A stretch of DNA of 64,000 bases from Azohydromonas caseinilytica (GCF_012927045.1 NZ_JABBFW010000013.1:62001-126000); one strand, 5' to 3'. Counted from the first letter of the stretch, positions 46,001-54,516 are shown. Notes: a model not told the origin generated them from the sequence alone. Numbers and translations: made by a program.

Positions 46001-46290
46001 AAGGCGGCGCCTTCGCGGCGCGCGCAGGACGGCAGCTGCAGCGCCACCACCAGGGCCTGCCGTGACAGCGTCTCGGTATCCGGCGCCGCCGCCGCCAGCA
46101 GCGTGCGGTTGACCTCGCCGATGCACGCCAGCCCGGCCAGCTCCTGCTGGGCGCCGTCGATGGTGCGCAGCCGGTCGCGCACCAGCACGCCGCCGGCGAG
46201 CACGGCCACCGCCAGGGGCAGCAGCGCCATCAGCAGCAGCTTGTGGCCCACGCTCAGGCGGCCCAGGAGAGAGGAGATCACGCGCAACAT
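43045..46290 (-). CDS. membrane c-di-GMP phosphodiesterase with degenerate GGDEF (HAMP-PAS-GGDEF-EAL)
   Basis: 1081 residues from the ATG at 46290; ATG at 46335 would add 15. TM1 about 18-37 and TM2 about 305-325 enclose a large periplasmic sensor, then HAMP, PAS-like regions (about 395-640), GGDEF (about 650-805) and EAL (about 820-1065). The GGDEF signature reads RLGGVEFAV, Asp replaced by Val, so cyclase activity is unlikely. The EAL domain keeps VGVEALLRW, SINLSPLQL and DDFGTGYSS, so c-di-GMP hydrolysis is likely. The neighbouring gene codes for a cyclase. Confidence 0.93.
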   Translation of the reverse strand: MLRVISSLLGRLSVGHKLLLMALLPLAVAVLAGGVLVRDRLRTIDGAQQELAGLACIGEVNRTLLAAAAPDTETLSRQALVVALQLPSCARREGAAFAQALEELAREPAPSQAQLGARGQAEQAALRVEVLAQGQTLVTGLAWQSRLGASPALDEGRHVLPILVARLPELLLLAQRMDALLQAVAADMEPDGDWRHRYFMLEGQLAEQARLLEIDGQQARASAGDKVLGAALATQTQTLAGVQALGHAGRALAQAGGTPTPEALQPLLEAHRTLVVQIGQHSAQLSAPLGELLQQRIQARRTKLATELGVAVLLLLAVLGYAWAVARRVTLPLRHMAEVARAVRRNGDFGQRMEWDTRDEFGSVAQAFNLLLGKLGRHRAEQQQLGQRLGELQAQQRLVDATPLPIVVTALPAHELLHANGPGLEWIGGPRQDPWSAGLEPALRTQLQRLLAARGQVDEFEVRWLGGARPGWCVVSVRRLVYEGRDALLTVFTPVDRLKQAERGLSLWAQVFEAATEGIAVLDQARQVVSLNPALCRLSACTTDAVVGRGLEQLLAEDMGVEFIERLWRMVETQGHWQGEVRLRRRREGRPQPAWLVVSTVNDADAQAAPRRYYIASAVDISERKAQEERIRHLAHHDSLTGLPNRVLFLERLRAAVQRARQGGLQVAVLCIGLDGFKQVNDTQGRAAGDALLRLVAQRLHEAAHGGDLVCRLGGVEFAVALGGLRDGEEALRLAQQRFLPLLRRPHAVGEAMLAVPCSLGVAPCPPDEDLEKVMRRADAAMLQARAGGGDGVCLFTAEIEERAHRRALVASQLRPALEHDELTLHYQPRVAAQGGTLVGVEALLRWHSARLGAVAPAEFVPVAEESGLIGPIGAWVIDQVCRQQALWRAQGLEAVPVSINLSPLQLRDPGLPQTLREALQRHGVAPGLLELELAEGAVMDDVDATLPRLAALKALGVGLVVDDFGTGYSSVNQLHRLPIDRLKIDGSLVAALAQDPTHLAVTRAIVSLGHTLGLDVVAEGVEDEPTALALRGALCDGFQGYHYARPLPAAEVAAWMAPPPAAPAGKSAPRLKLLGHSGAA

Positions 46291-46485
46291 GGCCAATCGG
46301 GTTCGGCTCCAGCGGGCTTGTGGTCCGGCCGGCATCGCCTTTCAACAGCAGGGGGTTGACCACGGCCGTTGTCCCGGGGCTTGCCGCACTGCAGTACGCC
46401 CGGGTCGGTCTTCGATTGTCACCCGGCTCCAGGGGCCTGCCGTCCACGGCCGCGGCGCAGCCGCCGGCCCCTCACGTGCACTCGT

Positions 46486-48510
46486 TCACGCCGGCAGCGG
46501 CTCCACGCGGGCCGGCGTGGCCTGCGCCTGCTCCGGCCCGGGGGCGGGCGGCGGCTCCTGCGGCAGGTCCTGCAGCGCCACCACGCGGTTGCGCCCGTTG
46601 TGCTTGGCGGCGTAGAGCGCGCGGTCGGCGCCCTCCACCAGCGCCGCGGCCGGGGCGTCGCTGCCGGCGGGCAGCGTGTGCAGCCCCACGCTCACCGTCA
46701 CGCGGCCCATGGGCGCCTGGCGGTGCTCGATGGCCAGCGCCTGCACCGCGCGGCGCACCTGCTCGGCCACCACGCGCGCGCCGGCCGCGTCGGTGTGGGG
46801 CAGCAGCACCGCGAACTCCTCGCCGCCCCAGCGCGCGGCCAGGTCGCCCGGGCGCCGCACCGCCCCGCGCAGCGCCATGGCCACGCGGCGCAGGCAGGCG
46901 TCGCCCGCGGGGTGGCCGTAGCCGTCGTTGAACTGCTTGAAGCGGTCCACATCCAGCATCAGCAGGCTCAGCGGCTGCTGCTGCTCGCGCCGCATGCCGC
47001 GCCAGGCCTCGTCCAGCGCCTCGTCGAAGCGGCGCCGGTTGGCCAGCCCGGTGAGCGGGTCGAAGGCCGCCAGCCGCGCCAGCTCCTCGTTGCTGTGCGC
47101 CAAGTGCTCGTGCGCGGCCTCCAGCTCCTGCTGGATGCGGCGCAGCTCGGTGATGTCGGTGCGCACGGCGATGTACTGGTACGGCTTGCCGCGCTCGTCG
47201 AGGAAGGGAACGATGGTGGTGTCCACCCAGTAGGTGCTGCCGTCCTTGGCGCGGTTCTCGATCTGGCCCTGCCAGATGCCGCCGCGCGCGATGGTGCGCC
47301 ACATCTCCTTGAAGAACTCCGGCGGGTGGCGGTCCGAGCGCACGATGCTGTGCGGGCTGCCGATGAGCTCCTCGGGGCTGAACTTGGACAGCGCGCAAAA
47401 GCGCTCGTTGACGGCCACGATGCGCCCGCGCACGTCCGTGACGGCCACCACCGCGTGCTCGTTGATGGCCAGCTTGAGCTCCGCCAGGCGCCGGTGCGAG
47501 CCCTGCAGCTCGCGCGTGAGGTGGCGCTGGGCGCGCAGCATGCGGTGGTTGTAGAGCCCGGCCAGCACCAGCCCGGCCACCACCACGGCCACGGCCACGG
47601 CGTTGAGCAGCGCCGAGCGCTGCCACGACGCCAGCAGGTGCTCGCGCGACAGCCCCACCACCACCAGCACCGGATAGGCCGTCGAGTGCGTGAAGCTGTA
47701 TTGGCGCCGCACGCCGTCCAGCGGCGAGGTGGAGGTGAAGGTGCCCGCGGCCGCGTGCCCGTAGTGCTCGCGGTACGCGGCCGAGTCCTTCAGGCTCGCC
47801 CCCATGGCGGCCTCGCTGAAGGGCCGGCGCACCAGCACCGTGGCGTCGCGGCTCATCAGGCCCAGCACCGCGTCGGGGCCGAGCTCGAAGCGCGCCAGGT
47901 ACTGCTGCAGGTGCTCCACCGACAGTGCGCCCACCACCACGCCGGCGAAGCTGCCGTCCGGGCGCGAGAGCCGGCGCGACAGCGGCACCACCCACTCGCC
48001 ATGCGGCTCGGTGCGGTAGGGCGTGCCCAGCTGCAGGTCGTCGCGCGCGCTGTGGCGGTGCCGCTCGAAGAACGGGCGCCCCCGCGCCGAGGTCTCGTAG
48101 CGCGCCACGGCGTAGGAGCTCACCAGCAGCGCGCCGCGCGCGTCGTAGACGTACACATCGTGCAGCGCCGGCCGCTCCGTGACGTGGCGCAGGATCTCGT
48201 CGCGCAGCGCCTGCGTGGCCCCGCCGCCGTCTTCGTAGGGCGCCTGCACGGTGCGCGCCACCAGCGCCATGAAGGCGTCGGACTCGCGCAGCGTGGCCTC
48301 CACATGGTCGAGCACCGACTCCGCCAGGTTGGCGCTGGTCTGCCGCGCCTGCCGCAGCGTGGCCTCGCGCGCCTGCCACAGGAACACGCTGGCCGCGGCC
48401 ACCAGCGCCACGCAGGCCAGCAGCAGCACCAGGCCGACGCGCCGCTCGGCCGCCGCGCCCGGCGTGGCCGCGGCTTGAACAGGACTTGAATCGGAAAGAG
48501 CGGAATGCAT
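46486..48510 (-). CDS. membrane diguanylate cyclase (dCACHE-PAS-GGDEF)
   Basis: 674 residues from the ATG at 48510. TM1 about 25-45 and TM2 about 300-320 enclose a periplasmic dCACHE-type sensor (ESDAFMALVARTVQ, SFAGVVVGALSVEHLQQYL). A PAS domain with PAC segment follows (FCALSKFSPEELIGSPHS, YQYIAVRTDITELRRIQ). The GGDEF domain (about 480-640) has FDPLTGLANRRRFDEAL and an intact active site RWGGEEFAVLLP, so it should make c-di-GMP. A Pro-rich tail ends the protein. It lies 195 bp upstream of the EAL protein on the same strand. Confidence 0.93.
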   Translation of the reverse strand: MHSALSDSSPVQAAATPGAAAERRVGLVLLLACVALVAAASVFLWQAREATLRQARQTSANLAESVLDHVEATLRESDAFMALVARTVQAPYEDGGGATQALRDEILRHVTERPALHDVYVYDARGALLVSSYAVARYETSARGRPFFERHRHSARDDLQLGTPYRTEPHGEWVVPLSRRLSRPDGSFAGVVVGALSVEHLQQYLARFELGPDAVLGLMSRDATVLVRRPFSEAAMGASLKDSAAYREHYGHAAAGTFTSTSPLDGVRRQYSFTHSTAYPVLVVVGLSREHLLASWQRSALLNAVAVAVVVAGLVLAGLYNHRMLRAQRHLTRELQGSHRRLAELKLAINEHAVVAVTDVRGRIVAVNERFCALSKFSPEELIGSPHSIVRSDRHPPEFFKEMWRTIARGGIWQGQIENRAKDGSTYWVDTTIVPFLDERGKPYQYIAVRTDITELRRIQQELEAAHEHLAHSNEELARLAAFDPLTGLANRRRFDEALDEAWRGMRREQQQPLSLLMLDVDRFKQFNDGYGHPAGDACLRRVAMALRGAVRRPGDLAARWGGEEFAVLLPHTDAAGARVVAEQVRRAVQALAIEHRQAPMGRVTVSVGLHTLPAGSDAPAAALVEGADRALYAAKHNGRNRVVALQDLPQEPPPAPGPEQAQATPARVEPLPA

Positions 48511-48916
48511 GACTGGAAATACGTGCCGTCGCCGCGAACAGCGCAGCAAGAACGGCACGCCGGCAGCCAGGGGCTGCTCCCGGCCCATCGGCATCCCGGG
48601 GCCGCACTTGAGCCTGCGCCCAGGCGCAAAACGTGCGATTTCGCACTCGGCGCGGCCCCAAACGGCCTCGGGAACCGGCTTGGCCCCGCTTCGCATCCCC
48701 CCGGATCGCGCCCGGGGCCCTCCCCGGGGGCCGGGCAACCCGCTTGCTGTGGCGCGGGCGAGAGCCGCCGCGCCGCCCCACCCTCCCGCCGCCCCAGCAC
48801 CCTCGAAAACCGCCGCCCTCCATCCGCCGCAACCCCGCGGCGCCGGGCGCGGTCCCCGGGGTGGCAGGACACCGGACGGCACGGCGACGCACCGAACGCT
48901 TTTTCAGGATGCCGCC
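48511..48916. other. divergent intergenic region, no gene seen
   Basis: 406 bp of very GC-rich DNA between the diguanylate cyclase gene (leftwards) and the hypothetical gene at 48917 (rightwards). Minus-strand frames are open throughout but read as Arg/Gly/Pro-rich low-complexity, so a longer cyclase start is not favoured. Promoters for both genes must lie here. I could not place convincing promoter boxes or a riboswitch. Confidence 0.5.
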
Positions 48917-49378
48917 ATGTCCCACATTCATCCCCGCGCCCGCTACCGGCCACCCAGCACCTCGTTCTTCGCCGGCTTCGGCCCCGCCGCCCCGGCGCGG
49001 CTGCGCCAGGACGAGGCCAGCGAGCTGGAATCACTGGCCGACCTGCTGCAGCACTTCTGGACCCAGCTCAACCGCGCCCGCATCCAGCACCTGTGCCAGG
49101 CGCTGAGCGAGGGCTCGCTGCAGGCGCTGTGGCGCGACCGCATCCGCGAGATCCAGGCCCTGATCGAGCGCGTGGGCGTGCTCACGCAGGACCGCGCCGT
49201 CGAAGGCCTGGAGCGCGTGCGCGGCGCCGTGGAGGACTGGGAGCAGCAGGTGCGGCGCTTCGTCGCCGGCCCGGTGAAGATGGCCGACTACTGCATCCTG
49301 CAGAACCGCCTGGAGACCATGGCGCGGGCCATCGACCTGTGCGTGCGCATGTGGCAGCTGCAGCAGGGGCGGGGCTGA
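48917..49378 (+). CDS. hypothetical alpha-helical protein
   Basis: 153 residues from the ATG at 48917, with CAGGA 8 nt upstream. Nearly all helical after residue 35, with a regular hydrophobic pattern (LADLLQHFWTQLNRARIQHL, RVRGAVEDWEQQVRRFV, LETMARAIDLCVRMWQLQQ). No signal peptide or known domain. It could be a small regulator or partner of the adjacent c-di-GMP enzymes; that is only positional. I do not recognise the family. Confidence 0.65.
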   Translation: MSHIHPRARYRPPSTSFFAGFGPAAPARLRQDEASELESLADLLQHFWTQLNRARIQHLCQALSEGSLQALWRDRIREIQALIERVGVLTQDRAVEGLERVRGAVEDWEQQVRRFVAGPVKMADYCILQNRLETMARAIDLCVRMWQLQQGRG

Positions 49379-49465
49379 GGCCGCTGCCGGCGCCAAGGCT
49401 TCAGGTTGCGGGCGCACCGCAGCGGGCGCCTATGATCGCCGCCCACCCCGTCGCGGAGACCCGCC

Positions 49466-50038
49466 ATGACGCTGCTGCTGCTCGGCCTGATCCTGTTCCT
49501 GGGAACGCATTCGGTGTCCATCCTCGCGCCGGCGTGGCGCCGGGGCTGGATCGAGCGGCACGGCGAGAAGCCCTGGAAGGGGCTCTATTCAGTCCTGTCG
49601 CTGGCGGGCTTCGCGCTGCTGATCGTGGGCTACGGCTGGGCCCGGCAGTCGCCCGTGGTGCTGTGGAGCCCACCGCTGTGGAGCCGCCACCTGGCGCTGC
49701 TGCTGATGCTGCCGGTGTTCCCGCTGCTGCTGGCGGCCTACCTGCCCGGGCGCATCAGGGCCGCCGCCAAGCACCCGATGCTCGTGGCCGTCAAGCTCTG
49801 GGCGCTGGCGCACCTGCTGGCCAACGGCACGCTGGCCGACCTGCTGCTCTTCGGCGGCTTCCTGGCCTGGGCCGTGGCCGACCGCATCTCCGTCAAGCGC
49901 CACCCGCGCGGCCCCGTGCCCGGCGCGCCGGAGCGCCCGGCCAACGACCTCATCGCCCTGGGCGCCGGGCTGCTGCTCTACGCGCTGTTCCTCACGCGGG
50001 CGCATGCCTGGCTGTTCGGGGTGTCACCGCTGGGTTGA
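49466..50038 (+). CDS. NnrU family membrane protein
   Basis: 190 residues, with about five membrane helices. The family hallmarks are seen in LFLGTHSVSILAPAWRRGWI, WSRHLALLLMLPVFPLLLAA and KHPMLVAVKLWALAHLLANG with its His and Asn. NnrU proteins are linked to denitrification gene clusters in some bacteria and are distantly related to isoprenylcysteine methyltransferases; the reaction is not established. No nitrogen-oxide genes are nearby. ATG at 49466. Confidence 0.88.
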   Translation: MTLLLLGLILFLGTHSVSILAPAWRRGWIERHGEKPWKGLYSVLSLAGFALLIVGYGWARQSPVVLWSPPLWSRHLALLLMLPVFPLLLAAYLPGRIRAAAKHPMLVAVKLWALAHLLANGTLADLLLFGGFLAWAVADRISVKRHPRGPVPGAPERPANDLIALGAGLLLYALFLTRAHAWLFGVSPLG

Positions 50039-50135
50039 GGCCGCCTCAACCCCCTCGCCGCCTCGTCCCATGCTCCAACCGTGCCGGCACGCCGGTTGCC
50101 ACCACTGGATATCCATCCATACCATGGAGACCGAC

Positions 50136-50420
50136 ATGACCGACAAGCACACGCAGGCCGAAGCCGACCAGAGCAACATGCAGAAGGACCCGCAGGACTG
50201 GGTCACCGGCGACGAACCCATGACCGGGGCGCAGAAGTCCTACCTCAAGACGCTCAGCGAGGAGGCCAAGGAGCCCTTCGACGAGACGCTGACCAAGGCC
50301 CAGGCCTCGCAGCGCATCGACGAGCTGCAGCAGCGCACCGGCCGCGGCAAGCCGCAGGGCGACGGCGGCGGACAGGGCGACAACGACGGCAGTGACGGCG
50401 GCGACGGCGGCGGGGACTAA
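50136..50420 (+). CDS. DUF3072 small protein
   Basis: 94 residues from the ATG at 50136, with GGAG 5 nt upstream; ATG at 50124 would add 4 residues. The conserved core is WVTGDEPMTGAQKSYLKTLS followed by ASQRIDELQQRTGRG. The tail is Gly/Asp-rich and low complexity (GGQGDNDGSDGGDGGGD). Function is unknown; the tandem helix core resembles small DNA- or protein-binding units. Confidence 0.85.
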   Translation: MTDKHTQAEADQSNMQKDPQDWVTGDEPMTGAQKSYLKTLSEEAKEPFDETLTKAQASQRIDELQQRTGRGKPQGDGGGQGDNDGSDGGDGGGD

Positions 50421-50522
50421 GTCCGGCGCGGCCGGCCCGGCGCCCGGCCTGGGCGCGGATCGGGGACGCCGGCCCCGGCCGCTGGCGACAATGCCCGCCG
50501 GCCGGCTTTCCTCACTGCAGCC

Positions 50523-50999
50523 ATGCGCAGGGACACGCTCCTCCTTCTCGAACTCCGCATCCCGCCCGTCCTGCTGGTGCTGATCACCGGCGCGGGCATG
50601 TTCCTCCTGGCCCGCGCGTTCCCGCGCTGGACGATGCCGCTGCCCGGGCGCGTGCCGCTGGCCCTGGCCCTGGCGGCAACGGGCGCGGCGGTGGCGCTGG
50701 CCGGCGTCGCCGCCTTCCGCCGGGCGCGCACCACCGTCAATCCCATCACGCCGCAGGCCTCGTCCGCCCTGGTCGTTTCCGGCGTCTACCGCTTCAGCCG
50801 CAACCCGATGTACCTGGGCTTCCTGCTGCTGCTGTGCGGCTGGGCGGTGCTGCTGGCCCATGCGCCGGCGGCGCTGCTGCTGCCGCTGTTCGTGGCCTGG
50901 ATGAACCGCTTCCAGATCCGGCCCGAGGAACGGGCGCTGGCGGCACGCTTCGGGGACGGCTATGCCGCGTACGCGCGGCGCGTGCGCCGCTGGCTGTAA
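50523..50999 (+). CDS. isoprenylcysteine carboxyl methyltransferase-like membrane protein
   Basis: 158 residues, four membrane helices. VVSGVYRFSRNPMYLGFLLL and the end EERALAARFGDGYAAYARRV are the SAM-binding signature of the ICMT/phospholipid methyltransferase superfamily. The substrate in bacteria is generally unknown. It is 102 bp after DUF3072 on the same strand. Start ATG at 50523. Confidence 0.88.
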   Translation: MRRDTLLLLELRIPPVLLVLITGAGMFLLARAFPRWTMPLPGRVPLALALAATGAAVALAGVAAFRRARTTVNPITPQASSALVVSGVYRFSRNPMYLGFLLLLCGWAVLLAHAPAALLLPLFVAWMNRFQIRPEERALAARFGDGYAAYARRVRRWL

Positions 51000-51096
51000 G
51001 CGCGGCCAGGGAAAGAAACATCCCGCGTACAACCCTGGAACCGGCGCGCTCCTAGCCTGGGCCCTTCCCCTGCGAGACGTTTCCAGGAGGTGCCCC

Positions 51097-52182
51097 ATGC
51101 GTGATACGGCATTCCCGCTGCGCTGCGTGCTGCTGGCGGCCGGCCTGTGGGCCACGGCCGCGCAGGCCCTGCCCCGCTACAAGGTCGAGAGCATCGGCGT
51201 GCTGCCCGGCGACGAGTTCAGCTATGCCATCGACATCAACAACCATGGCGAGGCGGTGGGGCTGTCCCGCACCGACTTCGCCGGCAAGGTCGTCACGTAC
51301 CGCCAGGGCACGCTGCGTGGCCTGGACATCTCCTTCGGCGGCCCCTTCGCCGTGGCCACCGACGTCAACGACCGCGGCGACGTGGCGGGCAGCGCCTACC
51401 GGCCGGACGGCGTGAGCATCACGCCCTACATCTACCGCGACGGCCGGGCGGACTTCTTCGCCGCCAACGACCAGCGCGACGGCGAGGTCTACGGCCTCAA
51501 CAACCTGGGCCAGGCCGTCGGGCGCCTGGGCTCGGCCGCCTACCTCTACGACGGCCAGGCGCTGCGCTTCCTGCAGCACGCCGAGGCCGACGTGCAGGCC
51601 GCCGACATCAACGACGCCGGCACCATCGCGGGCGAGCTGATCTTCTCCGGCGGCGGCGGCAGCCGGCGGCCCTTCACCTACCGGGACGGCCGCTACACGC
51701 TGCTGCCCACGCTGGGCGACTTCAGCTACGTCGGGGTCATCGACAACGCGGGCCGGGCCGTGGGCTTCACCGACCTGCCCGGCGGTGGCCGGGCCACCGT
51801 GTGGGACGGCCAAGGCGTGCGGCTGCTGGGCACGCTGGGCGGCAGCTACAGCACCGCAACCAACCTCAACGCCCGCGGCTGGATTCTGGGCGTCTCGGCC
51901 ACCCAGGTCGCCGAGGCGCATGTGTTCCTGTACGCCGATGGCGTCATGCGCGACCTCAACCGGCTGCTGCGGCCCGAGGACGCCGGCCAGTGGGAGCTGA
52001 CCTACGCCTACGGCCTCAACGATGCCGGCCAGATCGCCGGCACCGGCATCTTCAACGGCCAGACGCGCGGCTTCGTCGCCACGCCGGTGCCCGAGCCCGC
52101 CGCGCTGGCGCTGATGCTGGCCGGGCTGGGCGTGGTGGGGGCCGCGGCGCGGCGGCGTGCGGCGGGGCCGGGCCGCGCCTGA
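51097..52182 (+). CDS. PEP-CTERM-sorted HAF-repeat extracellular protein
   Basis: 361 residues from the ATG at 51097, with CCAGGAGG upstream. Signal peptide about 1-24 (ends AQALP). HAF-type repeats include IDINNHGEAVGLSR, VNDRGDVAGSAY, INDAGTIAGELI and LNDAGQIAGTGI. The C-terminus is VPEPAALALMLAGLGVVGAA then ARRRA, the exosortase signal. Same architecture as 10675-11805, which ends with a similar WELIDAWDINERGQIVG block (here WELTYAYGLNDAGQIAG), so the two are paralogues. Confidence 0.9.
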   Translation: MRDTAFPLRCVLLAAGLWATAAQALPRYKVESIGVLPGDEFSYAIDINNHGEAVGLSRTDFAGKVVTYRQGTLRGLDISFGGPFAVATDVNDRGDVAGSAYRPDGVSITPYIYRDGRADFFAANDQRDGEVYGLNNLGQAVGRLGSAAYLYDGQALRFLQHAEADVQAADINDAGTIAGELIFSGGGGSRRPFTYRDGRYTLLPTLGDFSYVGVIDNAGRAVGFTDLPGGGRATVWDGQGVRLLGTLGGSYSTATNLNARGWILGVSATQVAEAHVFLYADGVMRDLNRLLRPEDAGQWELTYAYGLNDAGQIAGTGIFNGQTRGFVATPVPEPAALALMLAGLGVVGAAARRRAAGPGRA

Positions 52183-52193
52183 GCCGCGGGATT

Positions 52194-52562
52194 TCAGCCC
52201 ATGGCCGGCGCGAACACGCGCAGCCGGTGGCCGTCCGGGTCCAGCGCCGTGAAGGTATGGCCGAAGTCCATGGCCGTGGGCGGCTGGATGATCGGGATGC
52301 CCTGCGCCTTCCAGGCCGCGTGGCGGGCCTCCACGCTGTCGGCGCCGTTCACGGCGAAGGCCAGCTCCGCGCCGCCCGGCGCCGTGGCCGCGGGCTGCAC
52401 GCCGTCCGCGCCCCACAGGCCCAGCATCACGCCCGAGTCCAGCGCGAACATGGCGAAGGTGGGCGAGCTCTCCACCGGCGGCTTGCCCAGCAGGGCGGCG
52501 TAGAAGGCGGCACTCTCCGGCGCGTTGCGGACGTAGAGCAGGAAGAAGTTGGGATCGGTCAT
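52194..52562 (-). CDS. VOC-family (glyoxalase/bleomycin resistance) protein
   Basis: 122 residues from the ATG at 52562, with AGGAGG upstream; the frame is open 22 codons further. Two beta-alpha-beta-beta-beta halves are visible: FLLYVRNAPESAAFYAALLG and FGHTFTALDPDGHRLRVFAP. The Glu in AELAFAV and the HTF histidine fit metal-ligand positions. It is often annotated as phenazine-antibiotic biosynthesis or drug-resistance-like; substrate is unknown. It lies 114 bp downstream of the YafY-like regulator on the same strand and may be its target. Confidence 0.85.
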   Translation of the reverse strand: MTDPNFFLLYVRNAPESAAFYAALLGKPPVESSPTFAMFALDSGVMLGLWGADGVQPAATAPGGAELAFAVNGADSVEARHAAWKAQGIPIIQPPTAMDFGHTFTALDPDGHRLRVFAPAMG

Positions 52563-52676
52563 GACAGGCCTCCTGAAGCGTTGTGAAGCAGTGATCAAGG
52601 CCTTCATGGTGGCGGCAGCCCCTGTCAATTTCCGTCAGCAGCGCGACGCCGCCGCGCACCAGTGCACGTCCCTCGC

Positions 52677-53369
52677 CTACGGCTCGCCCACCCCTTCCTG
52701 CTCGCGCCAGGCCCGCAGCAGCGCCTGGCGCCGCCGCGGGTAGCGCTCGGCGCGGGCGCTGAGCGCGGCGATGCGGTCGGTGCGGAAGTGGCGGATCGCG
52801 CCGCGCAGCTCGCACCACGCCACCAGCACCTGCACCTGGTCGAAGTAGCCCAGCGCGAAGGGCCAGACGGTGCGCACGCTGGCGCGGCCCTCAGCGTCGC
52901 GGTAGTCCAGGTCCAGCCGGCGTTCCTGGCGGATGGCGTCGCGCAGCGCGCCCAGCAGTTCGCTGCCCGCCAGCGGCGCGCCGGGCCCGGCCAGCAGCGC
53001 GCTGTCGTCGAGCTCGCGCCGCAGCGGCGGCGGCAGCACCGCGGCGATCTTGGCCAGCGCGTCGCGCGCGGCCAGGCCCAGGCGGGCGTCGCCGCGCTCC
53101 ATCACCCAGCGCGAGCCCAGCACCAGCGCTTCCACCTCCTCCACCGAGAACATCAGCGGCGGCAACGTAAAACCTTCGCGCAGCACGTAGCCCAGGCCCG
53201 GCGCGCCGTCGATGCCCGCGCCCTGCGCCTGCAGCGTGGCGATGTCGCGGTACAGCGTGCGCAGGCTGATGCCCAGCTCCTGCGCCAGCGCCGCGCCGCC
53301 CACCGGCCGGCGGTGGCGACGCAGCAGCTGCAGCAGGTCCAGCAGGCGTTCGGAACGGGACAAGGGCAT
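52677..53369 (-). CDS. YafY-type HTH/WYL transcriptional regulator
   Basis: 230 residues from the ATG at 53369. N-terminal winged helix-turn-helix (SERLLDLLQLLRRHRRPVGG, AQELGISLRTLYRDIATLQA), a linker, then the WYL effector domain (RLDLDYRDAEGRASVRTVWP, VLVAWCELRGAIRHFRTDRI). In this family WYL is often degenerate, as here (VAWC for WYL). It probably controls the downstream VOC gene. Divergent from the second WYL regulator across 123 bp. Confidence 0.9.
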   Translation of the reverse strand: MPLSRSERLLDLLQLLRRHRRPVGGAALAQELGISLRTLYRDIATLQAQGAGIDGAPGLGYVLREGFTLPPLMFSVEEVEALVLGSRWVMERGDARLGLAARDALAKIAAVLPPPLRRELDDSALLAGPGAPLAGSELLGALRDAIRQERRLDLDYRDAEGRASVRTVWPFALGYFDQVQVLVAWCELRGAIRHFRTDRIAALSARAERYPRRRQALLRAWREQEGVGEP

Positions 53370-53492
53370 CTCCAGGCGGCGGGCGGCGGGGAGCGCGATT
53401 GTGGCGGGCGCAACCACGCGGGCCCCTGACGGCACGCCGCGGCGGCATGGCGGTTGCCGAGGCGGCGCAGTGCCCAACGCCTCTTCCTGCCC

Positions 53493-54434
53493 ATGCCTGC
53501 CCGAGACAGCCCGCTGGTGCGCCGCCTGGCGCTGCTGCTGATGAAGCTCAACCACGGCGAGCGGCTCTCGCCCGCCGCGCTCGCGCCCGAGCTGGACGTG
53601 AGCGCCGGCACGCTGCGGCGTGACCTGGGGCGGCGCTTGTCCTTCCTGCCGCTGGAGCGCGAGGGCGGCGCCTGGCGGCTGGATGCCGCCTTCGCCGGGC
53701 GCCTCGGCACGCGCGACGTGGAGCACCTGGCCGCGCTGGCGGCGGTGCGCGGCCTGCTGCCGGCCGACGTGCCGCGCGAGCTGTTCGAGGCGCGGGTGCA
53801 GCGCGCCTTCCTGGCCGGCAGCGCCGCGGCGCAGCGCGAGCGCCCGGCGCTGGCGCGCCCGCTGGAGGACGCCATCGTTGCGCACCGGCGCATCGGCTTC
53901 GAGCTGCGCAAGGACGAGGGGCTGCAGGCCTATGCCGACATCGAGCCCTACCGGCTGCTGCGCCACAAGGGCGCGTGGTATCTGGCGGCGCGCGACCACG
54001 GGCAGTTCAAGACCTTCTCGCTGGCGCGCATGCAGGGGCTGCGGGTGTCGGCGCAGGGCTTCAGCCCCGACCCGGGCACCGAGCGCGTCCTGGCCGACGA
54101 CGAGGTGCTGTGGCAGGCGCGCGAGCGCGTGGTGCTGCGCATCAGCGCCGAGGCCGCGCCGCATTTCCGCCGGCGCAAGCTCATCGCCAGCCAGAAGATC
54201 GAGCAGGTGCTGGAGGACGGCAGCCTGGTCGTCTCCGTGCAGGCCGCCCACGCCAGCCAGGTGCTGCCCATCGTGCGCTACTGGATGCCGCACCTGCGCA
54301 TCCTCAGCCCGCAGGCGTGGCAGGTGGAGCTGGAGGACGGGTTGAGCAGGTACCTGGGCGCGGCGGCGCGGGACGAGGCGGGCGGCTCCGAAGGGGCGGG
54401 AGAGAGGGAGACGGGGCGGGAGGTAGAGGGCTGA
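53493..54434 (+). CDS. WYL-domain transcriptional regulator
   Basis: 313 residues from the ATG at 53493. HTH region LLMKLNHGERLSPAALAPEL and DVSAGTLRRDLGRRLSFLPL, WYL domain with YRLLRHKGAWYLAARDHGQF (intact WYL motif) and the basic FKTFSLARMQGLRV segment, then a WCX-type C-terminal domain (VVLRISAEAAPHFRRRK, VRYWMPHLRILSP). It is divergent from another WYL regulator, so the shared 123-bp promoter may be cross-controlled. The ligand is unknown; WYL domains bind nucleic acids or nucleotides in studied cases. Confidence 0.88.
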   Translation: MPARDSPLVRRLALLLMKLNHGERLSPAALAPELDVSAGTLRRDLGRRLSFLPLEREGGAWRLDAAFAGRLGTRDVEHLAALAAVRGLLPADVPRELFEARVQRAFLAGSAAAQRERPALARPLEDAIVAHRRIGFELRKDEGLQAYADIEPYRLLRHKGAWYLAARDHGQFKTFSLARMQGLRVSAQGFSPDPGTERVLADDEVLWQARERVVLRISAEAAPHFRRRKLIASQKIEQVLEDGSLVVSVQAAHASQVLPIVRYWMPHLRILSPQAWQVELEDGLSRYLGAAARDEAGGSEGAGERETGREVEG

Positions 54435-54516
54435 GGTCTGTGGACGCACAGGCCCAGTGCTGTCCGGGGCAAGTGGTGGACGTTGGCTGAGAGCTGGTCG
54501 GCCTCGCTGATTACCT

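Noticed and set aside
46291..46485. c-di-GMP riboswitch between the cyclase and phosphodiesterase genes
   Set aside because: No GEMM-like conserved loops or tandem stems were found in the 195-bp gap.
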